This document shows positions 17,631 through 26,816 of a DNA stretch of 64,000 nt, in pieces (positions within the stretch are counted from its first letter, which is position 1; each line of letters starts with the position of its first letter). The stretch comes from Gammaproteobacteria bacterium (lineage in GTDB: Bacteria; Pseudomonadota; Gammaproteobacteria; Enterobacterales; Psychrobiaceae): the NCBI GenBank assembly GCA_013214945.1, contig JABSRT010000005.1, forward strand, positions 124,001 to 188,000, written 5' to 3'. A program made the position numbers and the translations under genes. The notes beneath the pieces were generated by a model. The model ran no database searches. It saw nothing but the letters and a program-made list of their open reading frames with translations, and was not told the origin of the DNA.

Positions 17631-18950
17631 ATGACAATCAAGCGTATCCTTCCTGCGATTTTGGGCGCTGGCATCGCAGCTTCCATTCCACTAGCAGAAG
17701 CAGCAACAACTATCACCATTGGCACCGTAAACAACGGTGATATGGTCCGAATGCAGGGTTTTACTGGTGAGTTTGAACAAAGCCACCCGGATATTAAACT
17801 AAAGTGGGTAGTTCTTGAAGAGAACGTGCTGCGCCAACGTTTAACCACAGATATTGCCACTCAAGGTGGTCAGTTTGATGTGATGACGATTGGTGCATAT
17901 GAAGCGCCGATCTGGGGTAAAAAAGGCTGGTTAACCGCCATGGACAACCTGCCTGCTGCTTATGATGTTGACGACATCTTTCCGGCGGTAAAAGGCGCAC
18001 TGTCTGCCGATGGCACCTTGTACGCACTACCTTTTTACGCAGAAAGCTCAATGACTTACTATCGTAAGGATCTGTTTGAAAAGAATGGTCTAGTGATGCC
18101 TAACCAACCTAGTTGGGATCAGGTAATGAGCTTTGCTCAAAAGCTGCATAAGCCAGACCAGGGTCAATACGGGATTTGTCTGCGCGGTAAAGCTGGCTGG
18201 GGCGAAAACATGGCATTAATTACGACGATGTCTAATGCTCATGGTGCGCGTTGGTTTGACGAAAATTGGAAGCCTGAATTTACTGGCCCAGAATGGACTA
18301 AAACACTTAGTTTATACGTTGACCTGCTAGGTAAATACGGACCTCCAGGTGCTGCTGCTAATGGCTTCAACGAAAACTTAGCCCTATTTAACAGTGGCAA
18401 GTGTGGCATGTGGGTTGATGCAACAGTCGCTGGTGCCTTTGTAACGGATAAGTCGCAAAGTAAAGTTGCTGATGATGTTGGTTTTGCCTTGGCTCCTCAA
18501 CAAGTTACTAGTAAAGGGGCTGGCTGGCTCTGGTCTTGGGCGCTAGCAGTGCCAACAAGCTCTGACGCCAAAGAAGCTGCAACCGCCTTTGTTACTTGGG
18601 CCACCTCTAAAGAATACGGCCAATTGGTCGCTGCTAAGAGTGGTATTGCTAAAGTTCCTCCGGGCACTCGTGCATCAACCTATGACAATGCTCAATATAT
18701 GGCTGCGGCACCTTTTGCTGCCAAAACACTTGAATCGTTAAACAAAGCAGACGCCAATGACGCGACGTTAAAACCCGTGCCTTATGTCGGTGTCCAGTTT
18801 GCGGCAATTCCAGAATTTCAGTCAATTGCTACGCAAGTAGGCAAGCTGTTTTCTGGTGCCCTAGCCGGTTCAATGAGCGTTGAGAAAGCCCTAAAAAGCG
18901 CACAACGTGTTACAACTCGCGAAATGAAACGTGCTCGTTACTACAAGTAA
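17631..18950 (+). CDS. Polyol ABC transporter substrate-binding protein
   Basis: 439 residues; signal peptide 1-24 ending in LAEA. A cluster-B (sugar type 1) solute-binding protein: early motif GDMVRMQGFTGEFEQSHPDIKLKWV, later LYALPFYAESSMTYYRKDLFEKNG and GKCGMWVDATVAG. These are typical of mannitol/sorbitol binding proteins (SmoE/MtlE type). It delivers substrate in the periplasm to the two permeases encoded next. The following genes for a hexitol dehydrogenase and fructokinase support mannitol, sorbitol or arabitol as ligand. ATG 17631 was chosen for the AGAGG seven bases upstream. Confidence 0.9.
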   Translation: MTIKRILPAILGAGIAASIPLAEAATTITIGTVNNGDMVRMQGFTGEFEQSHPDIKLKWVVLEENVLRQRLTTDIATQGGQFDVMTIGAYEAPIWGKKGWLTAMDNLPAAYDVDDIFPAVKGALSADGTLYALPFYAESSMTYYRKDLFEKNGLVMPNQPSWDQVMSFAQKLHKPDQGQYGICLRGKAGWGENMALITTMSNAHGARWFDENWKPEFTGPEWTKTLSLYVDLLGKYGPPGAAANGFNENLALFNSGKCGMWVDATVAGAFVTDKSQSKVADDVGFALAPQQVTSKGAGWLWSWALAVPTSSDAKEAATAFVTWATSKEYGQLVAAKSGIAKVPPGTRASTYDNAQYMAAAPFAAKTLESLNKADANDATLKPVPYVGVQFAAIPEFQSIATQVGKLFSGALAGSMSVEKALKSAQRVTTREMKRARYYK

Positions 18951-18977
18951 CCGCTAAGTTTAATCTGCGTTTTATCC

Positions 18978-19013
18978 ATGCACTGTAATTGCCGATGGCA
19001 GTTTACAGTGCAT
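18978..19013 (+). other. Intercistronic RNA hairpin after the binding-protein gene
   Basis: ATGCACTGTAA (18978-18988) and TTACAGTGCAT (19003-19013) form a perfect 11-bp stem with a 14-nt loop, without a U-run. It lies between the binding-protein gene and the first permease gene. Such hairpins commonly protect the upstream mRNA and raise binding-protein levels over permease levels. Confidence 0.6.
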
Positions 19014-19056
19014 ACCTTTCAGGCTATTAGCCTAATCTGTATTGTGTGAGTTTGCT

Positions 19057-19995
19057 ATGAATACAACCACCTTAAAGCAAGATGTAACCAACACATCGAC
19101 CAGCAAGGAAAGTCTCACGGGAATAGCCAAGCAAAATGCCAAGATGAGCCGATACATGGTATCGCCGTCAGTATTCGTATTAATGCTTTGGATGATTGTT
19201 CCACTGTCGATGACAATCTATTTTTCTTTAATCCGCTATAATTTGCTCTACCCCAACGACAATGGTTTTGTTGGCTTAGAGAATTTTGAATTTTTCCTCA
19301 CCGACGAAAGTTTTGGTGCAGGCATGAGCAACACCCTGATATTGGTCGGTGCAGTTTTGTTGATCACTGTCATATTCGGGGTCCTTATATCGGTGTTAGT
19401 TAATCAGCCATTTTGGGGCCAAGGCATTGTCCGGGTCATGCTGATTTCACCTTTTTTCATTATGCCAACGGTTAACGCGCTGGTTTGGAAAAATTTACTG
19501 CTAGATCCTGTCGCTGGGGTGTTTACCGCGATTTGGAAATTCTTTGGTGCCCAGCCGATCGACTGGTTTACTGATTACCCCTTATTCTCAATTGTTATGA
19601 TTGTTTCTTGGCAGTGGCTGCCCTTCGCTATTTTAATTTTGATGACCGCGCTGCAATCTTTAGATCAAGAACAACAAGAAGCCGCACGTCTTGATGGTGC
19701 TGGTCCTTGGGCGTTATTTCGCCACCTGACTCTGCCTCATTTAGCGCGACCAATCGCAGTAGTGGTAATGATCGAAACGATCTTTTTACTGTCGATTTTT
19801 GCCGAAATATTTACCACCACCGGTGGTGGTCCAGGCTACGAAACAACCAATTTGGCCTATTTAATTTATAGCCAAGCATTATTGCAATTTGACGTCGGCT
19901 TAGCTTCTGCCGGTGGTTTAATCGCAGTGTTACTGGCCAATATTGCCGCCTTCTTCCTCGTGCGGTTGGTTGGCAAAAGCCTGACCGAAAAGTAA
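19057..19995 (+). CDS. Polyol ABC transporter permease 1
   Basis: 312 residues from ATG 19057. A polar N-terminus of about 35 residues is followed by six predicted membrane segments. The cytoplasmic EAA loop reads EAARLDGAGPWALFRHLTLP near residues 205-225, the site that contacts the ATPase. MalF/SmoF-like family. It forms the channel heterodimer with the next gene product in the inner membrane. The following gene starts 20 bases after its stop. Confidence 0.9.
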   Translation: MNTTTLKQDVTNTSTSKESLTGIAKQNAKMSRYMVSPSVFVLMLWMIVPLSMTIYFSLIRYNLLYPNDNGFVGLENFEFFLTDESFGAGMSNTLILVGAVLLITVIFGVLISVLVNQPFWGQGIVRVMLISPFFIMPTVNALVWKNLLLDPVAGVFTAIWKFFGAQPIDWFTDYPLFSIVMIVSWQWLPFAILILMTALQSLDQEQQEAARLDGAGPWALFRHLTLPHLARPIAVVVMIETIFLLSIFAEIFTTTGGGPGYETTNLAYLIYSQALLQFDVGLASAGGLIAVLLANIAAFFLVRLVGKSLTEK

Positions 19996-20015
19996 CTGAT
20001 ACTAAAGGTGATTTT

Positions 20016-20849
20016 ATGTTAAACCTCAAACAACGTCGACGCATTCAAACGATTGCCATGGGCACTCTGGCTTGGATAGTGGCACTGACGATATTCTTCC
20101 CGATTTTCTGGATGATCCTAACCAGTTTTAAGACGGAGATTGATGCATTTGCTTCTCCGCCTCAGCTGATATTTAGCCCGACGTTGGAAAACTACATTTC
20201 GATTAATGATCGCAGTGACTATTTTCACTTCGCTTGGAACTCAGTAGTAGTGGCATTTGGTTCAACCATTATTGGCATGCTTATCGCGGTACCAGCGGCT
20301 TATTCAATGGCATTTTTTGAAACTAAGCGCACCAAGTCAACCTTACTGTGGATGTTATCAACCAAGATGCTGCCGCCAGTTGGCGTGCTAGTACCAATCT
20401 ACTTGCTGTTTAGAGATTTGGGCTTACTTGACACCCGTCTCGGCCTAGTAATTATTTACACCCTAATCAACTTGCCGATTATGGTCTGGATGGCTTACAC
20501 CTATTTCAAGGAAATCCCTAAAGACATTCTTGAGGCAGCCCGCATGGACGGCGCAACACTGTTGCAAGAAATCTGGCGCGTTTTGTTGCCAATGAGCAAA
20601 GGCGGACTTGCGTCGACGGTATTGTTGTCGTTAATTCTCAGCTGGAACGAAGCCTTTTGGTCGCTCAACCTAACTGCTTCAGAAGCAGCACCACTTACTG
20701 CGCTAGTCGCTTCATATTCTAGTCCTGAGGGACTGTTCTGGGCCAAGTTGTCGGCCGTATCAACGTTGGCCTGTGCGCCAATTCTAATTTTTGGCTGGGT
20801 CAGTCAAAAACAGTTGGTTCGCGGTTTGTCTTTCGGTGCAGTTAAATAA
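20016..20849 (+). CDS. Polyol ABC transporter permease 2
   Basis: 277 residues, MalG/SmoG-like. Six membrane segments, with LTSFKTEIDAFASPP after the first helix (a hallmark of MalG-type subunits) and EAA loop LEAARMDGATLLQEIWRVLLP near 170-190. It partners the upstream permease. AAGGTG precedes the ATG. The ATPase gene follows 13 bases downstream, consistent with one operon. Confidence 0.9.
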   Translation: MLNLKQRRRIQTIAMGTLAWIVALTIFFPIFWMILTSFKTEIDAFASPPQLIFSPTLENYISINDRSDYFHFAWNSVVVAFGSTIIGMLIAVPAAYSMAFFETKRTKSTLLWMLSTKMLPPVGVLVPIYLLFRDLGLLDTRLGLVIIYTLINLPIMVWMAYTYFKEIPKDILEAARMDGATLLQEIWRVLLPMSKGGLASTVLLSLILSWNEAFWSLNLTASEAAPLTALVASYSSPEGLFWAKLSAVSTLACAPILIFGWVSQKQLVRGLSFGAVK

Positions 20850-20862
20850 TTAAGGTAGTCAC

Positions 20863-21966
20863 ATGGCTGATTTAACAATAAAAAATCTAAAAAAATCTTA
20901 CGGTAATGTCGAAGTACTTAAAGGCATCAACCTTGAGATTACTGATAACGAGTTTGTAGTATTTGTTGGTCCTTCCGGCTGCGGAAAATCAACACTGCTG
21001 CGCTCAATTGCTGGTTTAGAAGAAGTGTCGAGCGGTAAAATATTTCTCGACAGTAAAGAGATCACCGAACTGGCCCCGGCCAAACGTGATTTGGCAATGG
21101 TATTCCAAAGTTATGCGCTTTACCCACATATGTCGGTACGTAAAAACATGTCTTTCGCCTTGGAACTAGCGGGTCTGGATAAAAAAACGATCAATGATAA
21201 AGTTGAGGATGCTGCTCGTATTTTAGAGTTAGAACCACTGCTTGAGCGTAAACCCAAAGACTTGTCTGGTGGTCAACGCCAACGTGTCGCCATTGGCCGT
21301 TCAATTGTGCGCCATCCTAAGGTATTTCTGTTTGATGAGCCACTGTCTAACCTCGATGCCGCCCTGCGGATCCAGATGCGACTAGAGCTAGCTCGCCTGC
21401 ATCATGATCTTAAAGCCACCATGATTTACGTAACCCATGATCAGGTTGAAGCCATGACGCTAGCTGACAAAGTGGTTGTACTGAACCATGGTCAGATCGA
21501 GCAAGTTGGCTCGCCGATGGAGCTTTATCATCACCCAGCTAACAAATTTGTCGCAGGATTTTTAGGCATGCCAAGAATGAGCTTTTTAGAAGGCCAAGTC
21601 ATTGGTACTGCTCAGGGCGGAGTTAAGGTACAACTTGATTCAGGTTGTACTGTTGAGGTGCCGGTATCTGGTGCAGGCTTGGCCAATGGCAGCAAGGTAT
21701 CACTGGGCGTGCGACCTGAACATATTCACATTACCAAAGACAATGAAGGCCACTTCAGCGGTGTACTTGATGTTGCTGAACATCTGGGTAGTGATACGTA
21801 CTGCTATGTAAAAACCGACGCTAAAGAAGCAATTACCGTACGGATCTCTGGTGATTTCTCTTGTAACTTTGGTGACACTGTCAGCCTAAGCCTCGATCTA
21901 TCGCATTGTCATCTATTTGATGCACAGGGCCAGACCATTCACAAACTAAACCGAGCAGCAGCTTAG
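20863..21966 (+). CDS. Polyol ABC transporter ATP-binding protein
   Basis: 367 residues, MalK/SmoK/UgpC-like. Walker A GPSGCGKST at 36-44, Q-loop VFQSYALYPHMSV, signature LSGGQRQR, Walker B VFLFDEPLSNLDA, H-loop YVTHDQ. The C-terminal third is a TOBE/MalK regulatory domain (GVRPEHI). It powers import through the two upstream permeases. The family often serves several sugar importers. It is followed by a strong hairpin before the catabolic genes. Confidence 0.93.
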   Translation: MADLTIKNLKKSYGNVEVLKGINLEITDNEFVVFVGPSGCGKSTLLRSIAGLEEVSSGKIFLDSKEITELAPAKRDLAMVFQSYALYPHMSVRKNMSFALELAGLDKKTINDKVEDAARILELEPLLERKPKDLSGGQRQRVAIGRSIVRHPKVFLFDEPLSNLDAALRIQMRLELARLHHDLKATMIYVTHDQVEAMTLADKVVVLNHGQIEQVGSPMELYHHPANKFVAGFLGMPRMSFLEGQVIGTAQGGVKVQLDSGCTVEVPVSGAGLANGSKVSLGVRPEHIHITKDNEGHFSGVLDVAEHLGSDTYCYVKTDAKEAITVRISGDFSCNFGDTVSLSLDLSHCHLFDAQGQTIHKLNRAAA

Positions 21967-21998
21967 CAAAAGAAGCTCCTAACCCCTTATCCGCTCTC

Positions 21999-22029
21999 AC
22001 GCCAGTTTCTGTAGCTCAGAAACTGGCGT
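21999..22029 (+). other. Strong intercistronic hairpin between transport and catabolic genes
   Basis: A perfect 13-bp stem (21999-22011 with 22017-22029, core GCCAGTTTCTG) closes a 5-nt loop. No U-run follows. It separates the four transporter genes from dehydrogenase, pgi and fructokinase, and could be an mRNA processing or stability element or an attenuating terminator. Confidence 0.6.
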
Positions 22030-22082
22030 CGGTGAGTTGTGACTTTTTGATAGCGGCCAATGGGAACTCCAAGGTAAAATTT

Positions 22083-23543
22083 ATGAAATTGAACAATTGT
22101 GCATTACCCCAACTAGACAATCAGATAACGCGACCAAGCTACCCTCGTAATTACGACCAGCATGGTATCGTTCATATCGGGGTCGGTGGTTTTCATCGTG
22201 CTCATCAAGCCGTTTATACCGAGCGTTTGCTCGAAAGTGGCTGCCAAGGTTGGGCTATCTGCGGCGTAGGTTTACGCGATAGCGATCAAAAGATGCAGCA
22301 AATATTAGCCGATCAAGACCATCTCTATACGGTGATGGAACTCGATCATCAGCAAGAAACGGCTGTTAGCGTAATTGGTGCCATCACCAAATTTCTATTT
22401 GCGCCTGATAACCCGACAGCGGTAATCGACAAGCTAACCTGCCCACTCGTTCGCATTGTGTCATTAACCATTACCGAAGGTGGTTATAACGTTGACGACA
22501 ATACTGGCCTGTTTGATCTAAACAACCCAGATATTATCCATGATTTAGAACATCCGACCGAGCCTCGCACAGTATTTGGTTATTTGACCGAAGCATTAGC
22601 ACAACGTAAAGCGCTAGCACAAAAGCCATTTACGGTAATGTCTTGCGATAACCTGCCACATAATGGTGACGTTGCCCGTAAAGCACTGCTTGCTTTTGCT
22701 AATAAAAGAGATGCTGAGTTAGGTGCCTGGATTGAACAGCACGTTAGTTTTCCCAATAGCATGGTTGATCGTATTACCCCGATGACCACCCCTGAACACA
22801 GTAAATGGTTAACAGATAATTATGGCATTGAAGATCAATGGCCAGTAATTTGCGAACCTTTTATTCAGTGGGTACTAGAAGATAATTTTTGTAACGGCCG
22901 CCCACCTTGGGAACAGGTCGGTGTTCAATTTACGCAAGATGTCACCCCTTATGAAGGCATGAAAATTGGTTTGCTTAACGCTAGCCATTCAGCGATGGGT
23001 TACCTAGGTGACTTAGCCGGTTATAACTCGACCAACGAAGTGATGAACGAATCAGGATTTAATACTTTTATTCAACACTTTATGGATAAAGATGTTTCCC
23101 CAATCTTGGATGAAATTCCAGGGGTTAATCTTGAACAATACAAACAAACCTTGATTCAACGCTTTTCGAATCAAAAGATGGCAGACCAATTAAGCCGTCT
23201 TTGCATGGATGGCTCAAGCAAAATTCCTAAATTTCTGGTGCCTACAATTAATCAATTGATTAAGCAAGATCGGCCGTTAGAGCGAGTAGCCTTGATCATC
23301 GCAAGCTGGGCGTTGTATATTAACAGCCAAGATCTTGATAACATAAAGGATCCGATGGCGCAGCGACTTAAAGACGCAGTCAGCGAGCCGCTAGAATTAA
23401 CGGATAATTTTCTCAATCTACATGATATTTTTGGTCATGAATTAATTAATTCGGACCGCTTTGTTGATGCATTCGAGCGAGCGGTAATGAAAATAGAATC
23501 ATTTGGTGTCATGGTTAGCCTTGAAGCACTGGATGTAACGTAA
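22083..23543 (+). CDS. Mannitol-type polyol 2-dehydrogenase
   Basis: 486 residues from ATG 22083 (AAGG nine bases upstream), the normal length for the long-chain mannitol dehydrogenase family. The N-terminal NAD-binding loop is HIGVGGFHRAHQA (about 31-43). The catalytic pattern K294-x4-N299-x2-H302 in KIGLLNASHSAMGYLG matches Lys/Asn/His of characterised mannitol 2-dehydrogenases. It oxidises D-mannitol (or sorbitol/arabitol) to the ketose in the cytosol with NAD. The neighbouring fructokinase fits a fructose product. Confidence 0.9.
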   Translation: MKLNNCALPQLDNQITRPSYPRNYDQHGIVHIGVGGFHRAHQAVYTERLLESGCQGWAICGVGLRDSDQKMQQILADQDHLYTVMELDHQQETAVSVIGAITKFLFAPDNPTAVIDKLTCPLVRIVSLTITEGGYNVDDNTGLFDLNNPDIIHDLEHPTEPRTVFGYLTEALAQRKALAQKPFTVMSCDNLPHNGDVARKALLAFANKRDAELGAWIEQHVSFPNSMVDRITPMTTPEHSKWLTDNYGIEDQWPVICEPFIQWVLEDNFCNGRPPWEQVGVQFTQDVTPYEGMKIGLLNASHSAMGYLGDLAGYNSTNEVMNESGFNTFIQHFMDKDVSPILDEIPGVNLEQYKQTLIQRFSNQKMADQLSRLCMDGSSKIPKFLVPTINQLIKQDRPLERVALIIASWALYINSQDLDNIKDPMAQRLKDAVSEPLELTDNFLNLHDIFGHELINSDRFVDAFERAVMKIESFGVMVSLEALDVT

Positions 23544-23563
23544 CTACTAATCAGGGAAGTACC

Positions 23564-25207
23564 ATGTACGAACTTACAAAGTCGGCCTCTTGGCACAAGC
23601 TAGAGACTCTCGCTAAAAAAAATAGCGACGATCGCATTGCCGACTATTTTACCGCCGAGCCGCAACGCTTTAATGACATGAGCTTGCGTTTCGGCGGGCT
23701 TTTTCTGGACTATTCCAAGAATAAGATAACTAAAGAAGTTCTTGATTCCCTTGTGCAACTGGCGGAACACTCGCCATTGCGTCAACGCCGCGCTCAAATG
23801 CTGGCCGGCGACATTATTAATGTTACTGAAAAACGTCCTGTGTTACACATGGCCTTACGTAACCGTGGCAATGAACCGGTCATCGTTAATGGTCAAGATG
23901 TAATGCCGGATATTAGGAATGGCTTAGATAAACTAAAAGCATTCAGTGATCAGGTTCGCAGCGGTAATTGGTTTGGTTATTCAGGCAAGCCGATCAAGCA
24001 TATTGTCAATATTGGCATTGGCGGCTCAGATCTTGGCCCCAACATGGTGTGCCGCGCGTTACTCAATTACAAACATCCAGAGCTTAAATTTCATTTTGTT
24101 TCCAACGTCGACGGTTTGCACATTAAAAAAGTGCTCAGCGGGCTAGATCCAGAAACAACTTTGTTCATTGTCTCAACTAAAACTTTTTCAACCCAAGAAA
24201 CCTTGCTTAACGCCAATAGCGCCAAGCGCTGGTTTATGCAAAGCACGGGTCGGACCGAGGCCCAAATAGGCCAACACTTTGTCGCAGTCTCAACCAATAA
24301 ACTCGCGGCGTTGGAATTTGGAATTAACCGAGACAATATCTTTGAATTTTGGGCTTGGGTCGGTGGCCGTTACTCGTTATGGTCAAGCATTGGTCTGCCG
24401 ATTGCACTGAGCATTGGTTATGAAGGTTTCATTGAATTGCTTGAAGGTGCCTATGCGATGGATCGGCACTTTATTGAGGCACCTTTAAGTGAAAATATGC
24501 CGGTGCTAATGGCCTTAATCGGGATTTGGAATACCAACTTCCTTGGCGCCGAGACCCAAGCGATCATTCCTTATGATCAGGCATTGCATCAACTGCCCTC
24601 TTTTTTGCAACAGCTCGACATGGAAAGCAATGGTAAATCAGTCGACAGCAGCGGTAAACCGGTAGATTACACGACTGGCCCGATTATCTGGGGTCAAACT
24701 GGCTCGAATGGTCAGCACGCTTTTTTCCAGCTGCTGCATCAAGGCACCCGTTTTGTACCCATTGATTTTATTGCCTCATTACCCTGCGATAAAGAAAACA
24801 AAGACCACCAATTTGCATTACTAACCAATATGTTAGCTCAGGCAAATGCCTTTATGAACGGCGATGTGAAAGCAGGTAAACTTGATTATACGAGCTGCCC
24901 GGGCAACCGCCCTAGCAACGTTCTGTTGCTTGATGAACTAAATCCGCATAATCTTGGGGCGCTAATTGCGCTTTATGAACATAAAGTATTTGTGCAAGGC
25001 GCCATCTGGAACATTAATTCGTTCGACCAATGGGGCGTGCAATTAGGTAAGCGCTTAGCGACTGAAATTAGTCGTAATATTGAGCTGCAAAGCACCGATT
25101 ATGATGGCTCAACTCAAGGCCTACTAGAAATAGTCAAGCAGCACCTTGGTCGCTGTGATTCAAGCTCAGATACAACACAATCATCAACCACTACAAAGCA
25201 AGGTTAA
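23564..25207 (+). CDS. pgi: Glucose-6-phosphate isomerase
   Basis: 547 residues, against 549 for E. coli Pgi. It has the family stretches VNIGIGGSDLGPNM near 145, GGRYSLWSSIGL near 268, ESNGKS near 353, QLGKRLA near 490 and GNRPSNVLLL. It interconverts fructose 6-phosphate and glucose 6-phosphate. Placement inside the polyol operon, between dehydrogenase and fructokinase, is notable: it would send the fructose 6-phosphate made by the next enzyme towards glucose 6-phosphate. Whether the genome has another pgi cannot be told from this window. Confidence 0.95.
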   Translation: MYELTKSASWHKLETLAKKNSDDRIADYFTAEPQRFNDMSLRFGGLFLDYSKNKITKEVLDSLVQLAEHSPLRQRRAQMLAGDIINVTEKRPVLHMALRNRGNEPVIVNGQDVMPDIRNGLDKLKAFSDQVRSGNWFGYSGKPIKHIVNIGIGGSDLGPNMVCRALLNYKHPELKFHFVSNVDGLHIKKVLSGLDPETTLFIVSTKTFSTQETLLNANSAKRWFMQSTGRTEAQIGQHFVAVSTNKLAALEFGINRDNIFEFWAWVGGRYSLWSSIGLPIALSIGYEGFIELLEGAYAMDRHFIEAPLSENMPVLMALIGIWNTNFLGAETQAIIPYDQALHQLPSFLQQLDMESNGKSVDSSGKPVDYTTGPIIWGQTGSNGQHAFFQLLHQGTRFVPIDFIASLPCDKENKDHQFALLTNMLAQANAFMNGDVKAGKLDYTSCPGNRPSNVLLLDELNPHNLGALIALYEHKVFVQGAIWNINSFDQWGVQLGKRLATEISRNIELQSTDYDGSTQGLLEIVKQHLGRCDSSSDTTQSSTTTKQG

Positions 25208-25211
25208 ACAG

Positions 25212-26189
25212 ATGGACAAAGTAATTTCTTTCGGCGAAGCCTTGGTGGACATGTTGTCCACTAAGATTGACAACAAAAACTCAGATAGCCCTGAGGCCTT
25301 CATTAAATTCCCTGGCGGTGCCCCAGCTAATGTCGCTGCTGCGATTGGTAAACTTGGCGGACGTAGCTATTTTGCAGGCAAGATCGGTCAAGACATGTTT
25401 GGCGACTTCATGCGCGAGTCGCTTGAGCAAGCACAGGTCCGCACCGACTATATATTGCAAACAGATCAAGCTAAAACTGCCCTAGCATTTGTCTCGCTTG
25501 ATGATGAAGGTGAAAGAAGTTTCGAGTTTTATCGCAGCCCGTCTGCTGATTTGTTATTTACAGCAGATGACTTTAAAGCTGAGTGGTTTACTGAGTCAGG
25601 AATTTTTCATTACTGCTCTAACACATTAACTGAAGTGAACATTCAAAACGCGACAATGGCCGGCATTGAACGTGCAAAATCGGCCGGTTTCACGATTAGT
25701 TTTGATGTTAACTTACGCGTTAACCTGTGGCCGACTGGCCGTGATCCGTTTGAGCTGATTTGGCAGTGCATCAAGCAATCGGACATCATTAAGGTTTGTG
25801 TTGAAGAGCTCGATTTCTTGTGTCGCAATCAAACCAGAGAGCAAGTACTTAAAGAGATGCTAGCGGCTGGCGTGGCGTTAATTTTGGTTACCGATGGCGG
25901 CAATTCACTGAACTATTACACTCAGTCGGGTGAAGGCAAGATTACCCCACCTAAAGTGAAAATGGTTGACAGCACCGCCGCTGGCGATGCCTTTATGGGT
26001 GGTTTCCTATATGCGTTAGCCGAGCATAATGTCTCTAAAAAAGGACTGACAGCAGTTACTGCTGATATTGCAGCGCTTGAGACAATGCTAAACTTTGGTT
26101 GCAGCTGTGGCGCTCATGCGGTTACGCATCAAGGTGCATTTACCTCACTGGCAACCCAGGCCGATCTAGTCGCTTTAAAAGCGAGCTAG
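25212..26189 (+). CDS. Fructokinase (PfkB/ribokinase family)
   Basis: 325 residues from ATG 25212, five bases after the pgi stop and preceded by AGG. PfkB motif 1 is GGAPANVAAAIGKLGG (about 35-50). Motif 2, DSTAAGDAFMGGF, carries catalytic D259. The N-terminus SFGEALVDML and the motif pattern are typical of fructokinases. It phosphorylates fructose from the upstream dehydrogenase to fructose 6-phosphate. It is the last gene of the operon; a terminator-like hairpin follows. Confidence 0.9.
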   Translation: MDKVISFGEALVDMLSTKIDNKNSDSPEAFIKFPGGAPANVAAAIGKLGGRSYFAGKIGQDMFGDFMRESLEQAQVRTDYILQTDQAKTALAFVSLDDEGERSFEFYRSPSADLLFTADDFKAEWFTESGIFHYCSNTLTEVNIQNATMAGIERAKSAGFTISFDVNLRVNLWPTGRDPFELIWQCIKQSDIIKVCVEELDFLCRNQTREQVLKEMLAAGVALILVTDGGNSLNYYTQSGEGKITPPKVKMVDSTAAGDAFMGGFLYALAEHNVSKKGLTAVTADIAALETMLNFGCSCGAHAVTHQGAFTSLATQADLVALKAS

Positions 26190-26201
26190 ACCGACCTGAC
26201 A

Positions 26202-26235
26202 CCCTAGTGCTGTGATTTAGACCCACAGCCTAGGG
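26202..26235 (+). terminator. Hairpin at the end of the polyol operon
   Basis: CCCTAGTGCTGTG (26202-26214) pairs with CACAGCCTAGGG (26224-26235), with one bulged T and a 9-nt loop, 12 bases after the fructokinase stop. The run afterwards is weak (CATGTTTAAAT), so it may depend on other factors. Confidence 0.5.
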
Positions 26236-26253
26236 CATGTTTAAATATCAGTT

Positions 26254-26613
26254 TCAATCTCGGAAACTTTGGTTAGCTGTAATTCGGGCCAAGCCTTTTA
26301 ACAGGCGGTAAATAGCCCACACCCACACCCCAAGCAAAATAAACCAGCCAAAAAACACCCAAACTAAAATCGAACCAACCACCCACAGCCCAAGGCTCCA
26401 TAAGAAAGTCGAAATAATATTTTGATAATGATCGTAAAAAATACTGTCGCGGGCATCCTCTTTTTTAAGCATGGCCCATACCAGTCCTACCACCCATAAA
26501 ATACCGGTAAACAGCCCTGCTACCATCAGGCCATAAGCGATTAAGGCATGAGTTTTAGCCGCTTCATCATATGCGCTCATTGATTGATAGCGCTCTGGCG
26601 GTTGTAATGACAT
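26254..26613 (-). CDS. Small membrane protein, DUF4870-like
   Basis: 119 residues from ATG 26613, preceded by AAGGAAAC. Three hydrophobic segments (about 22-45, 66-88 and 90-106). The connecting loop after the first helix contains KKEDARDSIFYDHYQNIIS, typical of the TMEM/DUF4870 group of short inner-membrane proteins. No enzymatic motif. Function unknown. It converges with the polyol operon and is probably a single-gene unit. Confidence 0.75.
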   Translation of the reverse strand: MSLQPPERYQSMSAYDEAAKTHALIAYGLMVAGLFTGILWVVGLVWAMLKKEDARDSIFYDHYQNIISTFLWSLGLWVVGSILVWVFFGWFILLGVWVWAIYRLLKGLARITANQSFRD

Positions 26614-26816
26614 CAATAGTTTCCTTGTTTTTAAGCGCTCACTCTAAGCCCCGTTGAAGTAGCCATTAGTATATAGCAATAATGACCGTTGCAAGCAACG
26701 ACAGCACCTTATGAACCAACAGTCTTAAAACTATCACCGGGATGTAATCAAACTGTCATTTTTAACCACTAAATTCTAAACAACTTAACTAATGTCCATT
26801 AACACAAGGGCTTGCC

